Source of the DNA: Purshia tridentata
Taxonomy: Eukaryota > Streptophyta > Magnoliopsida > Rosales > Rosaceae
DNA length: 64,000 nucleotides
Direction of reading: 5' to 3'
NCBI GenBank assembly: GCA_003254885.1
Contig: QANT01001660.1
Span: 1 to 64,000 of the forward strand
Shown here: piece after piece, positions 13,201-23,748 of the stretch
Layout of the letters: each line of letters begins with the position of its first letter
Numbering within the stretch: position 1 is the first letter of the stretch
Notes under the pieces: generated by a model
Told to the model about the DNA's origin: nothing
Database searches by the model: none
The model's input: the letters and a program-made list of their open reading frames with translations, nothing else
Translations under genes and position numbers: made by a program

Positions 13201-13306
13201 CATATGATAATTGTTTTCCCAAATATGAATCCAAAGTTTAAGTAATGGTATACTTTTTAAGTCCAACTTTTGGATATCTATTATGCTTTTATTTTTTTAG
13301 TCACTT

Positions 13307-14397
13307 TAGGGGGTGTTCCCAACTGTATCAAATTTCAAAGGGAATTGACTAGATTCTCATGGTATTTGGTTTTTTTTTTTTTATCAAGAGATTCTCATGG
13401 TGTTTGTTATTTAAACAAAATCTGTCAAAATCTATTAAAATTTACCATTTAATGAAATTTATGAGTTATTTTAAAATAGCTGGATTTTATAAAATCTATT
13501 AAAAAATGAGTTGGGGATGCTCAGATTTTTATGAAATTCATTAAAATTTTAATTAGAAATACTTCAATATTGTTAAACTTTTAAAATCTATTAAAATGGC
13601 CGGGCATTGGGTGGGTTGGGGTGAATTAGAGTCCAACCCACCAGCCACCCATTAATAGTGGGCCTAAGAAATGCAAACTCAAACCACCCATTAATTAGGC
13701 TGGTTAAACGGGTTCGGCCAAAGTGGGGGAGCGAATTTGGTGGGGCAAAGGTAGCCAACCCATTTAGAATATACATTTATTTTTTAGGCTTATTTATAAC
13801 ATTTATATCTTGTTCTACTAACATTTTTCCTTTCAAAAATTCATAGATAATCAACAAATCAAGTAATCAAGTAATCAACAATTGTTACAACATAATCCAA
13901 GAAACCCAACAACATTTTACAATTTTACAAATACAAACTCAATTAGCATAAATGCATAATTAAAAGTAACCAAGTCGAACAACAGTCAACATATTACAAA
14001 GCAAGTGAAAGTTACAAACGACAATGTCATATTACAAGTTTACAAATTATTAAAGAAACCCAAATGAAGTTTATAAATCATAAAATAATTATAATCCACA
14101 TGAAAGAAAAAAACAAATTTAATGGGCTTTTATAGTTGTATGTAATATGTAAGGCTTTTTCTAAGCCCAAAACACATATATAGTTAACGGGCCTAAATGG
14201 GCGGATATGGACGGTGGAAAGATAAACCTATTTCCGACCCAATAAAGAGCGGGCTAGTAGGCTCGATGTCACGGGCTAAGCCGTGATGACGTAGACCTGA
14301 CCCGACCCAACTTAACCCATTAGAATAGTCTGGACAGATTGGGCGAGTTAGTGCCCAGGCCTATTAAAATCCACTGTTGGGAGTGGGACACCCCCTA
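13307..14397. mobile_element. TIR element (TAGGGGGTGT ends), host of a nested insertion
   Basis: The left end, TAGGGGGTGTTCCCAACTG from 13307, mirrors the right end, which reads tagggggtgtcccactccca in reverse complement from 14397. The interior next to each end is rich in 'tctattaaaat' motifs. The body is split by a second element at 13598-14361. I found no clear target duplication, so the superfamily (hAT-like is my guess) is uncertain. Confidence 0.6.
13598..14361. mobile_element. Nested hAT-like element with GGCC(T)GGGCA ends
   Basis: The left end GGCCGGGCATTGGGTGGG and the right end, which reads AGGCCTGGGCACTAACTCG in reverse complement, are imperfect inverted repeats of a type common in plant hAT elements. 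The direct repeat tattaaaat flanks it at 13589-13597 and 14362-14370, consistent with an 8-9 bp target duplication. The sequence just outside is continuous with the outer element. No transposase is visible. Confidence 0.65.
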
Positions 14398-15202
14398 AAT
14401 ATTTTGAGTTTTACTACAAAAATAAATAATAATATTAAGGCTTAGGCATTTGAATAGAAAAAGCCTTCCACATAGGTAAACGCATAGAGAAAGAGTAGTA
14501 GCAAAATCGTAGCTGGATGTGGTGGGAGGATTCCCAACCCAGAAGAAACACGCACACAATATTCCCACCAATTATGGACGCAACGCAACACTGCCTAAAA
14601 TAAAGTAACCCCATTACTTTACCATTATGATTTGATTGAATGAATTTTCAATGTTCCCCTTACATTCTGTCCGTTCATCTCCCAAACCACATCAAACAAA
14701 AACCTGCTTCTGAGACAACGCACCAATCACCAAGCTCCATTCCTTCATAGCTCAGAGAGTCGGACTATGACCAAAAACCATTACGTGAAAAAAGAAAGAA
14801 AACATTAAAGTTGAAAGAATACCCAACTTTGTTTTTCGAATATACCTTCACTTTGTCCCAATTGTCCTAAGAATTCAACGCATGCTTATTTTATTTGGTG
14901 GCAGCAGCGAAGCAAAAGCAAGAATCAAGAAATTCTCCGACGTCCCCAGAAAACCCAATTTAGTTTTGTGGCTGGGTATTCTTGGTTGAGCTTGGATTGG
15001 TGAAAGCTCTGTAACTAGGAGTCAGATCTGTCCATTTCTTTACCTGGGTATCGCTATTTTTGTGTTTTCTGTTGGTTGGTGGGCTTGTGGTGTTTGCCCA
15101 TTTCAGAGCAGCTATTCCATTGATGATCCACTGATGCAATCAATCTCAGAATCCGAGAATCTATACATACACCATTAAAACCAACCTGAGAGATTAGTAG
15201 TC
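14398..15202 (+). promoter_or_regulatory. Upstream region and 5' leader of the MED26c gene
   Basis: No other gene fits here. Bases 14499-14635 are the intact copy of the duplicated segment described at 12296-12405. From about 14880 the sequence becomes less AT-rich and leader-like. No convincing TATA box was seen, so the transcription start is not placed. The ATG at 15203 is the first in frame with the conserved protein. Confidence 0.4.
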
Positions 15203-17232
15203 ATGGACTACGACGACTTGCGGACGATTCTAGAGAGCTCGGGAGTGGATGTGTGGACGTTCATCGACACGGCAATAGCGGTGGCTGCCGAGGACTACGG
15301 CGCCGAGCTCAAGCGCCGGCGAGACGGCATCGTGGAGCGCCTCTACGCCGCCACCACTTGCGCTCTTCCTCTTCCTCCTCCTCGCTGCCTCACCTGCGAC
15401 GATGCCAGCGAAGCCGCCGCCGCCGCTGCTGCCAAAGGAGTTTCGCCCTCCACGCCGCAGTCCGTCGGTGGAGACGAGGACGAGGACGAGGACGCGGAGT
15501 TGGATCCGTACGCAGGCCTTTTCGACGATGAGCAGAAGAAGATCCTAGACATTAAGAAACAGCTCGAGGATCCTCACCAGGTTGGTTGGTTCGTTTGTGT
15601 GTGGTTCATTTTGTATTTATTCTTGTATGCTTTTCTGATTTGTGTATTGAATTGAACATTTCCATTTATGGCAGTCTGAGGATTCTTTGGTTGAATTGCT
15701 TCAAAGTCTAGCAGATATGGAAATATCATTCCAGGAACTCAAGGTAATCAATCACTCATATATGGGTTCTTTTTATTATTACCCTTTATTTTGTTCTTAA
15801 CAAAAAATAATTCTTTCAGATTTTATTGTTTGGGGTTTTTAGGAGGCTGATATTGGAAGGCATGTGAGTCAATTGCGGAAGCAGCATCCAAGCGATGTTG
15901 TTCGGAGATTGGCAAAGCAACTTGTCAGGTTTGTCAAGCATGCTTGCTTTAGGGTTGTTTTTGTTGAGCTTTTGGACATTGAAAGATCCATGTTTTGTTC
16001 ATTTGGTTTCTTCTCTGTTTTCCAGGAAGTGGAAAGGCATTGTGGATGAATGGGTGAAGTTACACGGAGAACAACCAGCTTCTTCAGTCATGGGTAAAAT
16101 TATCATCCTCCTAAAATTACTAATTTTAGTATGATTTCTATTCTTTCAGAAAATATGTCCTGAAATTAGAATCCTAACTCCTACTCCTTGTAGTCAGTGT
16201 GAATGAATACTAACTATAGTTAATAGCAGTTGATGGAGACTCACCCCAGCAGAAGATTCCCCAAAATGGTCATCACCAGGTCAAAGAAATCTTTGTTTTC
16301 TGGAAAAGTTTGCGGAAAATTCTGTGTTTTTATTCTTGCTTTCTAATATTCTCTTCTCTTTGTTTCTCAGGTTCCTGATTTTGCATACTCTCCAAATCCT
16401 CACAGTGAGTATAGAATCTGATTCCAATATCTGGAATTTCACTAGTTTACAATTTAATTGATCTTTGTATCTTTTTTAAAAACTTACTGTTATTGTTATT
16501 ATTATGTTTTTCACACACAGATGGGAGCTCTGGGTCAGACAAGAACAATTCAGAGCCAGAACGCAAGCCAAAGGCTATTCCTAGCAGAGAGGCTCCACCA
16601 AAACCAACCCAATCAACAACTCTTGTCTCGGCTTCTGCTTTTCAAAATGTACGGATACCAAATTAGAGTATCTAACTGACTCTATGGTTTGGATGCTGAA
16701 AATTGGAGGGAGATAATATAAATTTTGAAGCTTATATATGCTTCCAAAATATAAGAAACTGAACTCAACTAAGCCAAATAGTTCAATTTTAGCTTAGTTG
16801 AGTGTACGTGTAAGTTATCTCAGATGCCTGCACAATGTGAAGTTTTTGGAACTATAAATTGAAGTAAATGATTTCAACTGAATTTTATTCATCACTTTAA
16901 TTGGGTTTTTGCAGAGACCGAGAGAGAGAGAACAGAAGGAAAGCAATTTTGACAATGATAGACTGGCTTCGGCAAGAAAACGACTTCAAGCAAATTACAA
17001 AGAAGCTGAAAAAGGTTTGCTTTATATTTCCAATTTCATGCTTTGTTGTTAACATTGTGTTGATAATTAATGTTTGGAATGTGGTTGTTGTGTGTGTTGT
17101 GCTTGTGAAGCCAAAAAGCAAAGAACAATTCAAGTGATGGACATCCATGAGATTCCAAAACCAAAGAACTCCTTCATTGCCAAGAACAAAGGAGGAGGAG
17201 GTAGTGGTTCTCATCAGGGAAGGCATTGGTGA
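15203..17232 (+). CDS. MED26c-like subunit of Mediator, TFIIS N-terminal (LW) domain protein
   Basis: Probable Mediator subunit 26, a nuclear co-activator component that contacts RNA polymerase II factors. The model has nine exons: 15203-15580, 15675-15743, 15843-15928, 16026-16093, 16227-16279, 16371-16404, 16521-16648, 16915-17014 and 17111-17232. All junctions are GT-AG and the frame stays open for 345 residues, close to the usual plant MED26 length. Residues about 70-105 hold an Ala run and an acidic run ([11 protein letters not shown]). The TFIIS N-terminal domain lies at about 115-200, with the [11 protein letters not shown] and [20 protein letters not shown] blocks. A basic coiled segment near 295-325 precedes a Gly-rich end ([14 protein letters not shown]). 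Exon 1 is much more GC-rich than the rest. It converges with the NYN-domain gene at 23749-30903, as expected if the Arabidopsis neighbourhood is conserved. Confidence 0.92.
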
Positions 17233-18390
17233 TAATTGTCTGGAAATGGACACAGAGCCTCACAGAGAATCACATGAAGCACAAACAAATGGCTTCTTCA
17301 TATTACATTTTTTATTAAGCAAAAAAAAAAAAAAAAGTTCACTGATTTATTTTGCTTAATAAGAAAGAGAAAAGTTTCTCAATTTTGTGGAAGCCAAATG
17401 GTGTCATGTTATATTAATTAATTTGTTTAGGGGTTTGGATAAGCTAAATGGTGCCAAACAATGCTCTTTTCTCTAAGCGCGTTTCAAGGGTCAAGGTTTG
17501 ATAGATGGGGCCCAATGAATTGGCTGGCAATGGCATTCTTTGTTGTGGTAGTTGGAAGGGTGGTGCAGTTTTATTGGACTTGCACTAGACATAATTATTT
17601 TATTTATTTTATTCCTTCTGGAGCTTTGAAAGAAGTGAGGTCAAAGAGAGCTCTCTGTCCCTTTGAAGTTTTAAAATCAAGCATCATAACTCTCTTTCAA
17701 TAGAAATAGAAAAAAAATGCTAAATAATCAAGGCAGTCCATAAAACAAAAAACAAAAAACAAAAAACAAAATGCCTCCTATCTCCCTTGTTGCGTTGGAA
17801 AATTTTTAAAAATGATTGAAATTCTAGAAAGCATTCTTCCATTGCATAAACACGCTTCCACTCTTACACGTGTATAAATTTTTAATCGTTTTCTAAAAAA
17901 TAAATTGAGATTTTTATGTTTTGGTATCTGTGGAAATTATTGAAATGTTTTTGGAATCATAAGAGAAACAAGTAAGAACATTTCTTAGAGAAAAAGTAAA
18001 ATTGATTATTCAAATTGGACTTTGTTGACTTGTGTAACAATTTTAAGAGTGATGTTTACTGGTTAAAATTTTTTCATTCTAACGATTCTAACTACTTTAT
18101 TTTATTAATTTATTGTATATTATATAATTTATTAACAATGTTTTTTATTTTTGCAAAACAATATTTTTAATAGCAAAATGATAATGTCTTTTTTTTCCCT
18201 AGCATAGGTGCATCCAAGGAGTGAAATTTTAAAATTTTTGGCGAAATTTTGTTTTTTGGGGGTATCGAAATTTTATCACAAACCCATACAAATTTTGACC
18301 ATTTTGCCGAAATTTAGCAAATGCCGTGCGTAGCTCGGCTACAAAATTTTGAATTTTAGTTTTCAATTTAAGCCATTTATACATGTACGT
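17233..18390. other. 3' flank of MED26c, no gene
   Basis: The first 100-200 bases are probably the 3' UTR, including an A15 run near 17320. The open frame at 17461-17703 has no recognisable domain and I do not treat it as a gene. The rest is AT-rich. Confidence 0.4.
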
Positions 18391-19032
18391 AAAAGACAAT
18401 GAGAGGATCAAGATTGATACCTGGGTCAACCCAATTAGTTGCTATAATTGGTCGGAAGTTGCCGGCCATGGTGGCTTTGATGGGCCACTTTCTGGTTTTT
18501 TTGGATGAACTAAAGCCAAGGGAAGGAGGAGGGAGAAGAGGCAACCACAACTGGACTGGTCTTGTTGCTAGCCAAGGTCGGATGCATGCCCATGAGTTGT
18601 CGGCAGTGAACAAGGAGAGAGATGCGAGGGAGAGAGTTCGACGAGGAAGAGAGAGAAAGAGAAAGTGAGGGGAGAATGGGAGACTAAGAGAGAGAAATCA
18701 GAAAATTTTTTAAAAAATTTAGATTTAGATTTTGGGCTTATTATAAATTCCTTTACAGGAAAATTACAAAAGTGGACTTCACACGTATGTATCTCTCAAA
18801 CCGTAATCGGATCGACTCGCAGTTCTCGTGTTTGGAATCGTGGACTTGAGACCTTTTCAATGGGTCAAAAGTCAAAACCAAAAGCCCATTTAAATAAAAA
18901 GTCAATATTTGGCCAAGCCTAATTAAAATACAAAACTAAACACTTAGTGCACAAAAATTACTTTTCAAATAAATCCCCCAAAAATTTGAAATTAATTTCC
19001 AAATAAAGTTTTGAAAAAATTTGGGTCTCACA
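18391..19032. mobile_element. Possible LTR retrotransposon fragment
   Basis: A GC-richer block (18391-18680) is followed by a segment with 'ttcacacgtatgtatctctc', 'gtttggaatcgtggacttg' and a terminal 'tttgggtctcaca'. The ending in CA and the overall texture resemble LTRs of plant gypsy elements that I remember only loosely. The left end and a target duplication were not found. The open frames inside look accidental. Confidence 0.25.
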
Positions 19033-20358
19033 CCGTATAGTTGCCATATTAACAATTACATGTTAAATTATTCTGAAAAAGTATCTTGGGGTGATTATTT
19101 TTCACAGTACATCTACTCTACATATGAGGATACTGAAATTAATGAACATTAGCTCTACTTGGTACCGATTAATTATTTAATTCATGATGCAATATTGTAG
19201 TATAAATAAAATTAAGATGTTATTTATGTAATTATTAATTAGTGAACTACTTTTTAAACAGTACTTGTTTCCTGTGTGCATTATATTCATCTTATATCAC
19301 ATGAAACGAATTATATAATTTAGTTTTTTCAAATTTTTTTTTATCAATATAGTCGATAATATGTTAAATAAACATATAACAAAGTTTCATTCAAAATTTT
19401 CGTACTTTGAAAGAAATTTCCGTCATTTTTGTCAAAATCCGTAAAAATTTCAATCGAAAATTTTCACATAACCAAAATTTTATTCCTCGGGTGCATCTCA
19501 TGTGTGTACAAATGTGAATTCACCCAATTTTAAGACTTTTATCCAGTCCCATCACTAAGTGTGAAAGATTATTGATTGCAAGCCCAAAGTTGAAAAGTGA
19601 CCTGAATCCTATTACATCTATTTTCCTAATCCCACGCTTCTCTACAATTGCATGACTCCTTGCTTTGTAGGGTTCTCCCATGAGCTACAAAGAATGCAGC
19701 CCAAATTGCATTCAACTTGGAGCAAAAGAATTTGATGTGTGACCCATGCTTGCTAATGAACTTGTGAGCTTATACATTCACAGCAAAAGAAACCCATTCA
19801 AATTTTTAAGAAGCATGGTGGAGCAAAAAAAGATTAGGAGCTTATCCTTTGTTCTATTTGGCTTCTGGTAAAATAAAAAAGAGTGGGGATAAGGAAAGTC
19901 CATGCTGAAAGGATGATATGAGATACAATCAAATAATACATCAGGCTTTTGAAAGAGTCACTCTTTACTTGAGAACCATGGAGACTTCCCTATAAATAGA
20001 GCTGTTGTACCAAAGGAGGAGGAGGAGAATCTGCAGAGAGCATTTGTCACATAAAGAGTTTGAGTTATTTAATTAGATAACCCCTAAATTTTTTTAACCC
20101 CTGTCACAGATTTTGAGCTTTTATAACCCTTTTCATTTTTTTGGACCAAAATATCTCTGGTATAGGGACATTGACCTCAATGGACTCCCCACTCAATTTG
20201 AGTTCTTTTTTTAACTAAAGCAAGTGGAAATTGATCATCAACATGAATTTATTGGATTAATTAATTACTAAAACACAAGACAATCATCTTTCCTTTACAA
20301 TTAAGTGTTATCAGATGCATTTAGTCTAGCATTAACACTAACATGATCATATCTATAT
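19033..20358. other. Gene-free stretch with an isolated TATA box
   Basis: AT-rich. Bases 19380-19490 resemble the 'aaattttcg' repeat seen near 2860-3060 and 31290-31400. A strong TATA element lies at 19991, but no credible coding sequence follows it. Confidence 0.4.
19991..19998 (+). promoter_or_regulatory. Strong TATA box without an evident gene
   Basis: TATAAATA in the context cccTATAAATAGAGC is an excellent plant TATA element on the + strand. The GA-rich tract 'ggaggaggaggagaat' 25 bases downstream looks like a leader. No open frame of note follows, so a non-coding transcript, a lost gene or chance are all possible. Confidence 0.35.
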
Positions 20359-20636
20359 TGTTGAGAGAAATCACACACTAAAAAGTTTGGACTACTCATT
20401 GCCAATTGGTTTTGATATGGATGCCTAGATTCCTTCATGGTATCAACGCAGGTTATTCATGTGATAAGCCCAAACAGCCACACGTGCTCCCATATCACTC
20501 AATATAAATTGTACATGTGTTAGGCTTAAAATGATGTCAACATGTGGGGACGTGTTGAGAGAAATCGCACATTGAAGGGTTTGGACTATTCTTCCCATTG
20601 CCAATTGATTTTGTGATATATGCCTGAATTTCTTCA
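20359..20636 (+). mobile_element. Miniature LTR retrotransposon (TRIM/SMART type), 278 bp
   Basis: The two short LTRs, 20359-20437 and 20553-20636, both begin TGTTGAGAGAAATC and end TTCA, and they share 'cattgccaattg'. Directly after LTR1, tggtatcaacgc (20438-20449) resembles the primer binding site for initiator tRNA-Met (tggtatcagagc), with two changes. A purine-rich 'atgtggggacg' just before LTR2 may be the polypurine tract. Flanks tatat and tttat agree at 4 of 5 positions. There is no coding capacity, so it needs proteins from an autonomous relative. Its size is in the range reported for SMART elements. Confidence 0.75.
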
Positions 20637-20930
20637 TTTATCTTAAGCATCATAGCCATAGACTAGACAAATCAAACATGATAGCACACATTTTCAACCA
20701 AAATGGCATTCACACCATAGAAGCAATCACATGCATGCGCATCTTAGTTTAAGACCAAAATGAGCATGACAATCAAGGGTTCACCCAAATACACTCAAAG
20801 CTTGGAAAAATAAAACAGTGCAAACTGCCTTGTTGAAAAATCCTTGTACACTCTATGGGTTGAATTTTTATAAAATTCTCCACATTGCAGTAGCACCAAA
20901 TAGACATTTTAAAGTTCAGGGTGTAAGAAG

Positions 20931-21146
20931 ATATAGGGTTCAATACTCAGTGCTTGAAAATGGATGAAAGTGTTGGAGAAAATGCATGCTAGCTGATTGC
21001 CATTTACATGGGCAGTGAGAGCAGGGCATGCTCCATATATAGGGTTCAATACTAAGTACTTGAAAATGGATGAAAGTGTTGGAGAAAATGTATATATGCT
21101 AGCTGATTGCCATTTACATGGGCAGTGAGAGCAGGGCATGCTCCAT
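20931..21146. repeat. Direct tandem repeat of about 106-110 bp, two copies
   Basis: 'atatagggttcaatact' at 20931 recurs at 21037, and both units end 'gagcagggcatgctccat'. The second copy has a 4-base expansion (tata). The minus-strand open frame crossing it is an artefact of the repetition. Confidence 0.9.
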
Positions 21147-22362
21147 GAATTTTACAAAATTTGAATTTTTTGTATTTTCAAATTTAGGACCAACCTTAAA
21201 ATTACACCAAAACTTCATTTGAAATTGGATTGGGGTGATTCTTGTTTTGAAATATTCATTAAGAAGTCTAGTTTTAGTAACCAAAAGCTCAACTCAAAAT
21301 CCAATTCCAATGAATGCAGTTTTAAAAAGAAGCAAGGCAAGGTCAGTAGCTGTCAAAACAATAGTGTTCGGTTTCTTTTTGAAAACACCTTTTGAAAAAT
21401 TACACAATACAAATGGATACTCAACAATCAAGCACACAATCATAAGGTTAAAAAGAAGTCGACAAGCCAAGGGGTTTAAGTTTACTCCCCTCCAAAGGGC
21501 TCAGTTTGGACAGATTCAAAGAAGTACTCCAGTAGTGTGTCTATTGTGAATGACCTTTGTAGGGCTAACTCATTCTTATTTATAGACTTCCTTCTGCCAT
21601 GCTTTTAATTTTGTTTGGTCCTCATTACCATTCAGTAATTTAGAAATTAGCAAATGTCATTAATTTGATTAATCAACTGATCAATTAATTTAACCCTTAA
21701 CTTGATTTGATTAATAGGCTTTTCAGATGTTGTCACATGTCACTTCTTCTTGCCCGCTTTGTCTTGGTGAGTCACAAGCCATGTGTATCTTTTGCGAGAC
21801 GCATGACTTGAACTAGTTGACTTTGACTAGTCAAATTTCACCAAAATTTGTTATCTACATTAGGTCGAAAGTAAAACTCCTCGTAATGGCGCATCTTTAC
21901 CTCTTTCCTGAAGCATATTTATGTTAGAAGTTTATTTTCTGATCGTTTTATTTAAAATCCTAAAGGACTTTGGTATATAGTGTTGAAAAGGAGAAGAATG
22001 GCTTTAAGTATGCTTCTAGGTGGGCAAACAAGTATGATTAGACAAGTATGATTAGGCAATCACGAGGTAGGCACACGATACCAACGCAGCTCATTAGAAG
22101 GTAACTTAAGACAATAGCTTAAGACATTAAATAATAGTGACCTAATAATGTTCCCAACAGAGAGTTTGGGTAGGACAAAATTGCCCTGAACTTAATTGAT
22201 ACAAAATATTAGTAGAAGTACTAAATTGGGACCAATTAGAATGAAAGTAATGAATTGAGACATATGTGTCAAGGGATCATAACATAAGAAGCCAACTCAT
22301 CACATCCACCACCAAAATCATTATTGAATATCGTGCAATTGGAATTTATACTATTAGTAGTT
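21147..22362. other. Gene-free stretch
   Basis: No supportable gene. The frame 21235-21549 (+) is Lys/Arg/Thr-rich with no recognisable domain and no flanking exon signals that convince me. Confidence 0.4.
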
Positions 22363-22988
22363 GGCTTTTTATCAATTTTGCTCTCCTGAACTTTGACCTG
22401 CATTTTACTTCACAACCTAACAAATTTTTTGACTCGATGTGGCACCTTAATTTTAAAAAAACTTTAATGTCAAACCTCCAGTTACATTCCATCAAATTTT
22501 CCTTTATAGATGAGGGTATTTTGGTCTTTATGGCTGGAGGTTATTGTTCGTAATCTTCAACCTCAAGCCCAAGTTTTTTCAGTTTTTTTATCTTTACTTC
22601 ATCTCCTTTTGACCCGTCAAATCTTTTTCAAATTCAACAATTTTTTACTCATTTTTAAACTATCAATCTCCTCTTTATGACCATATAAAAAATTAAAAAA
22701 TGTTATAACACTCAGGATAATTGGTTACAAATTAGGGTACTGGAAACTTTTTTAGATTTCACCCGACTTCAATTTCCTTTGAATTCAACATCCTAAATCA
22801 ATTAAGTTACTAGAAACATGTTTATAGCTTCCATATCAATCACCCCACCTCATACCAACCTAGAATTCAAAATCTTTATCAAGAACATAAACCCCAAAAT
22901 TGAAAATTACTCAGTGCACCCCAACCCTAAAATCTCTTCGTTTTTTCCTTTAATTCCTATGTTAGTTTGATCCTATAAACTTTTCACC

Positions 22989-23037
<49 letters not shown>

Positions 23038-23387
23038 GAAAAGGAATTGAACTGGAAATTGAAATTGGGTAAAATTTGAAAAATTTGCAATTTTTAGGAA
23101 AATTTGGTAGTTTCAGATAGCCTATTTTGGTGACCAATTATCTCTAGTTTCATAGGGATGAAGTTCAAATAAAAACTGAAAAATAGAAGGATGAGGTTTA
23201 AGATGATAAACAATAACTTCCAGCCAGAAAGACTAAATACTATCATTTTAACAAAAAATATGACAGAATGTATAAGAAGGTCCGACATTGAAATTTAAAA
23301 TAAAAGTGCTACATCGAGTCAAAAAATTTATTAGATAGTGCTCTGAAACACGGATCAAAGTTCAAGTGAGTAAATTGATAAAAAGCC
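22363..23387. mobile_element. Mutator-type foldback element, about 1 kb, with a (GA)20 centre
   Basis: From the left end GGCTTTTTATCAATTT (22363) inward, and from the right end (23387) read in reverse, the sequences match over about 250 bases, sharing 'aattttttgactcgatgt'. The flanks ttagtagtt (22354-22362) and ttagtaata (23388-23396) agree at 7 of 9 positions, compatible with an old 9-bp duplication. The centre holds a 40-base GA microsatellite at 22991-23030. There is no transposase. Confidence 0.7.
22991..23030. repeat. (GA)20 microsatellite
   Basis: Twenty uninterrupted GA dinucleotides lie in the loop region of the surrounding foldback element. Confidence 0.98.
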
Positions 23388-23610
23388 TTAGTAATAAAAT
23401 AACTTTATAAGAATCATGTGTCATACAAAGCAATTGTGATCTCAGACAAATGGGCTATTTAAGAGCATAAAACTAACTACTCGGATTGCCAACCATCCTG
23501 AATCATGGCTCAGCCCTTTACAAAAATGTAATCTGTTTAACAATATAAATCCAAATCTGTTAAAAAAATAAAAACAAGATGCACGACTGTGATTATCATT
23601 ACTTAGTACC

Positions 23611-23724
23611 CAGTTGCACATTGCCTACTATCCTCAATGTTATAGTCCTATGCTTCATTTCATTGCTCAGTTGCACATTTCCTACCATCCCCAATGTTAT
23701 TGTCCTATGCTTCATTTCATTGCT
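23611..23724 (-). repeat. 57-bp tandem repeat in the probable 3' UTR of the NYN-domain gene
   Basis: The unit 'cagttgcacatt...' at 23611 recurs at 23668 with few substitutions. It begins about 25 bases beyond the stop codon of the minus-strand NYN-domain gene, so it is likely transcribed as 3' UTR. Confidence 0.85.
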
Positions 23725-23748
23725 CTCACTCTCAATCATCTAAATCCT

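Noticed and set aside
13591-13846. Open frames on both strands
   Set aside because: They lie inside the nested hAT-like element and read through its terminal repeat.
15253-15552. Arg-rich (+) and Ser-rich (-) frames over MED26c exon 1
   Set aside because: Shadows caused by the GC-rich codons and Ala/Asp repeats of the real exon.
17461-17703. 80-codon hydrophobic frame after MED26c
   Set aside because: No recognisable family; it lies in the probable 3' flank and lacks gene signals.
18399-18922. Basic frames on the + strand
   Set aside because: Within a suspected LTR fragment; composition reflects GA-rich sequence.
20909-21139. Minus-strand frame with repeated CPALTAHVNG-like segments
   Set aside because: The internal repetition comes from the 106-bp tandem DNA repeat, not from a protein repeat.
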